Assembly (NCBI GenBank): GCA_944376715.1
Contig: CALWDO010000001.1
Coordinates: 124,001-188,000, forward strand
Direction: 5' to 3'
DNA: 64,000 nucleotides
Origin: an uncultured Lachnoclostridium sp.
GTDB lineage: Bacteria > Bacillota > Clostridia > Lachnospirales > Lachnospiraceae
Shown here: in pieces, positions 60,816 to 64,000 of the stretch
Layout: every line of letters begins with the position of its first letter
Position numbering within the stretch: the first letter of the stretch is position 1
Made by a program: the position numbers and the translations under genes
The notes under the pieces: generated by a model
The model's input: the letters and a program-made list of their open reading frames with translations, nothing else
Database searches by the model: none
Told to the model about the DNA's origin: nothing

Positions 60816-63800
60816 TTATTTATAATTCTTATAGCTTACATTCCGGTCCACATTTCCGGAGATACCACTCACGCTTCCGCTGCTGGTATACTGCCACATG
60901 GTCAGATTTCCCGGTCCGTTATACCCCGGGCCCTGTTCCAGACTTCTCCATCTGGCCAGCCAGATGTCCACGCCTTCCAGGGCTTCCGGCTCAATGTAAT
61001 TTTCCAGCCATGTCTTATTGGCATACAGCGCGAATTTGTAGCCTGCCCGTTCTACGATCTTCTTATACTCCTGTATGATCTCCGTCCGTTTCTCCCGGGT
61101 TGTATTATTCAGCACCGAGGAGTCTTCCAGATCCAGCACGATCGGATATTCCAGATATCTTCCGCCCAGCGCATCCACGATCTCTGTCGCCTCCTGGCGG
61201 GCGCCCGACTTCGTATAAGCATAGGTATACCGGTAAACGCCGACCTTAATCCCTGCTGCCCTTGCATGCTGGTAATTATACTCAAAATATGAGTCTTTAT
61301 CCAGATTCGACGTCCGCTTTCCGGTCAGGATCCGGATCATGGCAAAATCGATGCCGCCGTCCGCCACTTCATCCCAATCTATCCTTCCCTGGTAACTTGA
61401 CACATCGACTCCGTAGTACATATTTTTTTCTGCCGAAGGCTTCGACGGCTGAGCGACCTGCTTCGGAGGCTTCGTCGTCTGGCCTGTCGGTCCCAGAGTA
61501 TTGGTCTGATAGATCCCGGCAATCGCATACACCTTATAGTAATAAGTGGTTCCCGCCTGGAGCCCCTTATCCGTATAAGAAGTCTTCTTCGCCCTGCTGA
61601 TCTCCACGTAGTCGCCGTCCGCGCTGTCTGACCTCATCAGCACATACGCCTGCGCGCCGCTGACGCTCTTCCAGGAGATTTTCAGCTGATTGGTCCCCGT
61701 CTTCACTTTCAGGTTCTTCAGTTCTCCCAATACCGGTCTCCCTGAAGTCACGTTGGAGTATTCCCCATAAAAATAATCCCTGGTTGCCCGGACTTTATAA
61801 TAGTAGGTAACGCCCGTCGTCAGTTTTTTATGTGTATAGCTGGTCCCTCCCTGTGTCTTCAGAAGCTGATAAGGGCCATCCGGCGATGTCGCATAATAGA
61901 TCTCATATTTTTTGGTATTCTTTACTTTGCTCCATTTGATGGTTACACTATTGTATTTCGTTTTGGACACATATACCGTCGGCGTGCCTGTGAGCACTGT
62001 CCGGCCGGACACGGCAGCGCAATAATCGCTGTAATATTTTACTTTTCCTATCTTCTCATAGGTACGGATCTTGAAGTAATAGGTCTGCCCGCATTTTGCT
62101 TTTGTAAATTTATATGTAGTACTTTTTGTAGTCTTTGCCTTTTTATAGCCGCTGTCCGGAGATGTAGAATAATATACCTCATAAGTCTTCGCATCCCCTG
62201 ATGCGTTCCAGCTCAACTGAAGGGTATTGTATTTCGTCATCTGGACATACAGCCCCGTCACCTGGCTCAACTTGACAGTTCCGCTCCCCGCTGACGAGTA
62301 ACCAGAATACACCGTCTTCCCGGCTGCCGTACGATACGCACGAATCTGGTAATAGTAAGTACTCTCAATCGTAAGCCCCGTGTCACGATACTGTACTTCC
62401 CCACCGGACAGATTAGCAACCAAAGTATAGCCGTTTCCGGAAGACGACGAACGGTATACCTCATATCCATTGGCCCCTTCCACCGCATCCCAGGACACAG
62501 CCAGTGACTGCATGTCTGAAGCAGACACGCTCACTGCCGAAGGCGTATCCAAAGCCGTCTGTACCGACTGTTCTCCCGAATAGTCTCCATAAAATGTCTG
62601 ACTGCCTAACTGTTTTACCGGGCGGATTCGGTATGTATACGTAATCCCCGGTTCAACGGTATCTGTATAGGACGCAGTACCTGCCCGGATATCCGCGATC
62701 TTGGCATAAGCCCCATTGTCGGCTTTCCGCTCAATCTCATACCCTGCCGAAGCATCTGCAGCCTGCCAGGTGAGTTGAACCTGATTCCACGCCTCAGATA
62801 CGGCTGTCAGTGAGACAGCTTCCAATACCGGCACTTCCGTTCTCGCTTCTACTACCCCGGTATAGCCGGAATACGCTGCCGCATCTCTCTGTTTCTGTCT
62901 CACAGCGCGCACACGATAAGTGTAAGAAGCGTCATATTCCAGGCCCTCATGAAGATAGGAAGTCTCCCTCGCAGTTCCCAGCAAAGTATACTCACCGGTC
63001 ACGGCATCCTGCACTTCTACTTCATAACCGGTGGCGCCCTCTACGCTGTCCCAGGACAGTTCCACCGCATTCCCGGCGCCGGAGGCCTGGAGATTCGCCG
63101 GGGCGTCTGCTTCCGCATGAATCTCGACAGTTTCTGAAAGGCCGCTCCGATAGGTTCGGATACCATCCGAGTAAACTGCCGCCACCTGATAGACGTAGTC
63201 TGTTCCGTACAGTACGCCTTCATCCTGCCAGGACAGCGTCCCGCTGCCGTCTTCCGTCCGGTAAACAGGTTCTTCCGGAACTGCCGCTGCGGAATCATCT
63301 TCCGTCTTCTCAGTTCTGTATATCTCATACGCGTCCGCGCCTTCCACGGCGCTCCAGTTCAAAGACACACCCGTGAAATCATGCACTTCCGCAGATACTT
63401 CCGGAACGTCCAGAACCAGATAACTGAACGTCAGCGTCTGTACAATCTGTCGCTGCGCATCCTCCGTCTCCGGATTCTCCACATCTCCTGTATCTTCTAT
63501 AATATATGCATAAGATACCTGCGGGCGCAGACAGGAGGTGTCATATTCCGGATCCCAGATCATATATTCCAGCAGATCCTTGACCACATCCAGACTCAAC
63601 GCTTCTGACGCCACATCCACAGACTCCGTACTCCGGTCTATCCATGTCTGCGTCAGTACCGCTGTCAATTCTTCATATCCGGAAGAATCAAATGTATTTT
63701 CTGCCTGCACATCGAAAGACAGTTTAAGTTCACCTGTCTGGATTGCCGGCTGCAGTTCCTGCAACAGCATGCCATTATCTGCACCGGCAGTCGGCAGACT

Positions 63801-64000
63801 GTTTGAAATATTCGGAGCGAAAGTATCCACAGGAATATCCTGCTGTGTCTCTCCATCCTCTTTTTCAGGAGCTTTGCTTGAAGCATTTTCATCAATTCCA
63901 GCATCCGGGCCGTCGGCTCCGCTGTCATCTACAGGTATGTCCTGGCCGCCGGTTTCGCTGTCGTCTACAGGTATGTCCTGGCCGTCGGTTCCGCTGCCAT
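60816..64000 (-). CDS. Secreted GH25 muramidase with seven Fn3-like repeats (5' end beyond window)
   Basis: This frame is open to the right edge, at least 1,060 residues; the signal peptide is outside. At the visible N-terminal end is a hydrophilic linker with QDIPVDDS repeats, then a region of about 130 residues, then seven fibronectin type III modules (each with the NLxxSWxxVxGAxxYEIYR pattern), and finally a GH25 lysozyme domain from YYGVDVSSYQGRIDW to the end. The catalytic acidic residues are in DVSSYQ and YPIVLDLEDSS; TMWQYTSSG closes the domain. It should cleave the muramyl bond of peptidoglycan outside the cell. It terminates before the glycan locus and may help remodel the wall for glycan attachment. 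Confidence 0.88.
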   Translation of the reverse strand, partial: GSGTDGQDIPVDDSETGGQDIPVDDSGADGPDAGIDENASSKAPEKEDGETQQDIPVDTFAPNISNSLPTAGADNGMLLQELQPAIQTGELKLSFDVQAENTFDSSGYEELTAVLTQTWIDRSTESVDVASEALSLDVVKDLLEYMIWDPEYDTSCLRPQVSYAYIIEDTGDVENPETEDAQRQIVQTLTFSYLVLDVPEVSAEVHDFTGVSLNWSAVEGADAYEIYRTEKTEDDSAAAVPEEPVYRTEDGSGTLSWQDEGVLYGTDYVYQVAAVYSDGIRTYRSGLSETVEIHAEADAPANLQASGAGNAVELSWDSVEGATGYEVEVQDAVTGEYTLLGTARETSYLHEGLEYDASYTYRVRAVRQKQRDAAAYSGYTGVVEARTEVPVLEAVSLTAVSEAWNQVQLTWQAADASAGYEIERKADNGAYAKIADIRAGTASYTDTVEPGITYTYRIRPVKQLGSQTFYGDYSGEQSVQTALDTPSAVSVSASDMQSLAVSWDAVEGANGYEVYRSSSSGNGYTLVANLSGGEVQYRDTGLTIESTYYYQIRAYRTAAGKTVYSGYSSAGSGTVKLSQVTGLYVQMTKYNTLQLSWNASGDAKTYEVYYSTSPDSGYKKAKTTKSTTYKFTKAKCGQTYYFKIRTYEKIGKVKYYSDYCAAVSGRTVLTGTPTVYVSKTKYNSVTIKWSKVKNTKKYEIYYATSPDGPYQLLKTQGGTSYTHKKLTTGVTYYYKVRATRDYFYGEYSNVTSGRPVLGELKNLKVKTGTNQLKISWKSVSGAQAYVLMRSDSADGDYVEISRAKKTSYTDKGLQAGTTYYYKVYAIAGIYQTNTLGPTGQTTKPPKQVAQPSKPSAEKNMYYGVDVSSYQGRIDWDEVADGGIDFAMIRILTGKRTSNLDKDSYFEYNYQHARAAGIKVGVYRYTYAYTKSGARQEATEIVDALGGRYLEYPIVLDLEDSSVLNNTTREKRTEIIQEYKKIVERAGYKFALYANKTWLENYIEPEALEGVDIWLARWRSLEQGPGYNGPGNLTMWQYTSSGSVSGISGNVDRNVSYKNYK
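63898..63998. repeat. Degenerate repeats in the linker of the GH25 protein
   Basis: Two copies of a unit encoding GGQDIPVDDS-type residues, about 36 bases each, occur in tandem, with a third partial unit before them. The unit is low-complexity, acidic and probably a flexible spacer near the cell surface. Copy number may vary between strains. Confidence 0.65.

Noticed and set aside
1-64000. CRISPR arrays, insertion sequences, prophage or integrase genes.
   Set aside because: No regularly spaced repeats, transposase-like proteins or phage-like proteins were seen.

Overview
The window reads as a low-GC Gram-positive Clostridia chromosome, most likely a gut Lachnospiraceae. The evidence is a T-box-controlled cysE-cysS-mrnC-rlmB operon, an ispF gene beside tRNA genes, strong sigma-A type promoters with 17-bp spacers, GGAGG ribosome binding sites, and an EPS (exopolysaccharide) repertoire of GT-C-like membrane proteins, an EpsG-like polymerase and polyprenyl phosphoglycosyltransferases. 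Nearly every gene lies on the minus strand; only two glycosyltransferases are on the plus strand. No IS element, phage gene, CRISPR array or rRNA was seen.

Layout. 1-2346: two AT-rich surface-glycan genes (a CDP-glycerol glycerophosphotransferase running off the left edge, and a Wzx flippase) directly downstream of tRNA-Thr and its terminator. 2420-7709: a housekeeping block of tRNA-Thr, rlmB, mrnC, cysS, cysE with a Cys T-box leader, a GNAT gene, ispF, tRNA-Met and tRNA-Val. 7767-11658: an AT-rich cassette of a ferredoxin-pyruvyltransferase fusion, an FrhB-family protein and a second flippase. 11740-12246: a SEC-C protein. 12323-27548: a first glycan gene set with an LTA-synthase-like enzyme, glycosyltransferases, a bi-domain oxidoreductase, a heparinase-like protein, a WecC-like dehydrogenase, a large WbaP-like priming transferase, and a membrane protein gene interrupted at a run of nine G. 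27676-28464: a plus-strand GT2. 28489-60693: a long, tightly packed minus-strand glycan locus with its own promoters, ending at a bidirectional terminator. 60816-64000: a partial secreted GH25 muramidase with seven Fn3 repeats.

How the genes work together. The long locus holds two apparent nucleotide-sugar modification modules. Module 1 (34334-43968) has enzymes resembling WbpA, WbpB and WbpE, plus a WecB/WbpI-family epimerase, which together would make a UDP-2,3-diamino-uronic acid. The usual acetyltransferase is replaced by an LpxD-like acyltransferase accompanied by a stand-alone acyl carrier protein, an adenylating ligase and a fold-III PLP decarboxylase. This suggests that a carrier-bound, possibly decarboxylated aminoacyl group is put on the sugar amine. 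Module 2 (45225-51034) has PglF- and PglE-like enzymes for a 4-amino-4,6-dideoxy sugar, then a second fold-III decarboxylase, an ATP-grasp ligase and a PglC-like priming transferase. It is the same logic with a different activation chemistry. Two priming enzymes, two flippases and two polymerase candidates suggest two glycans.

All family assignments come from reading translated sequence by eye, without searches. Substrate specificities and the chemistry of the two modules are inference.
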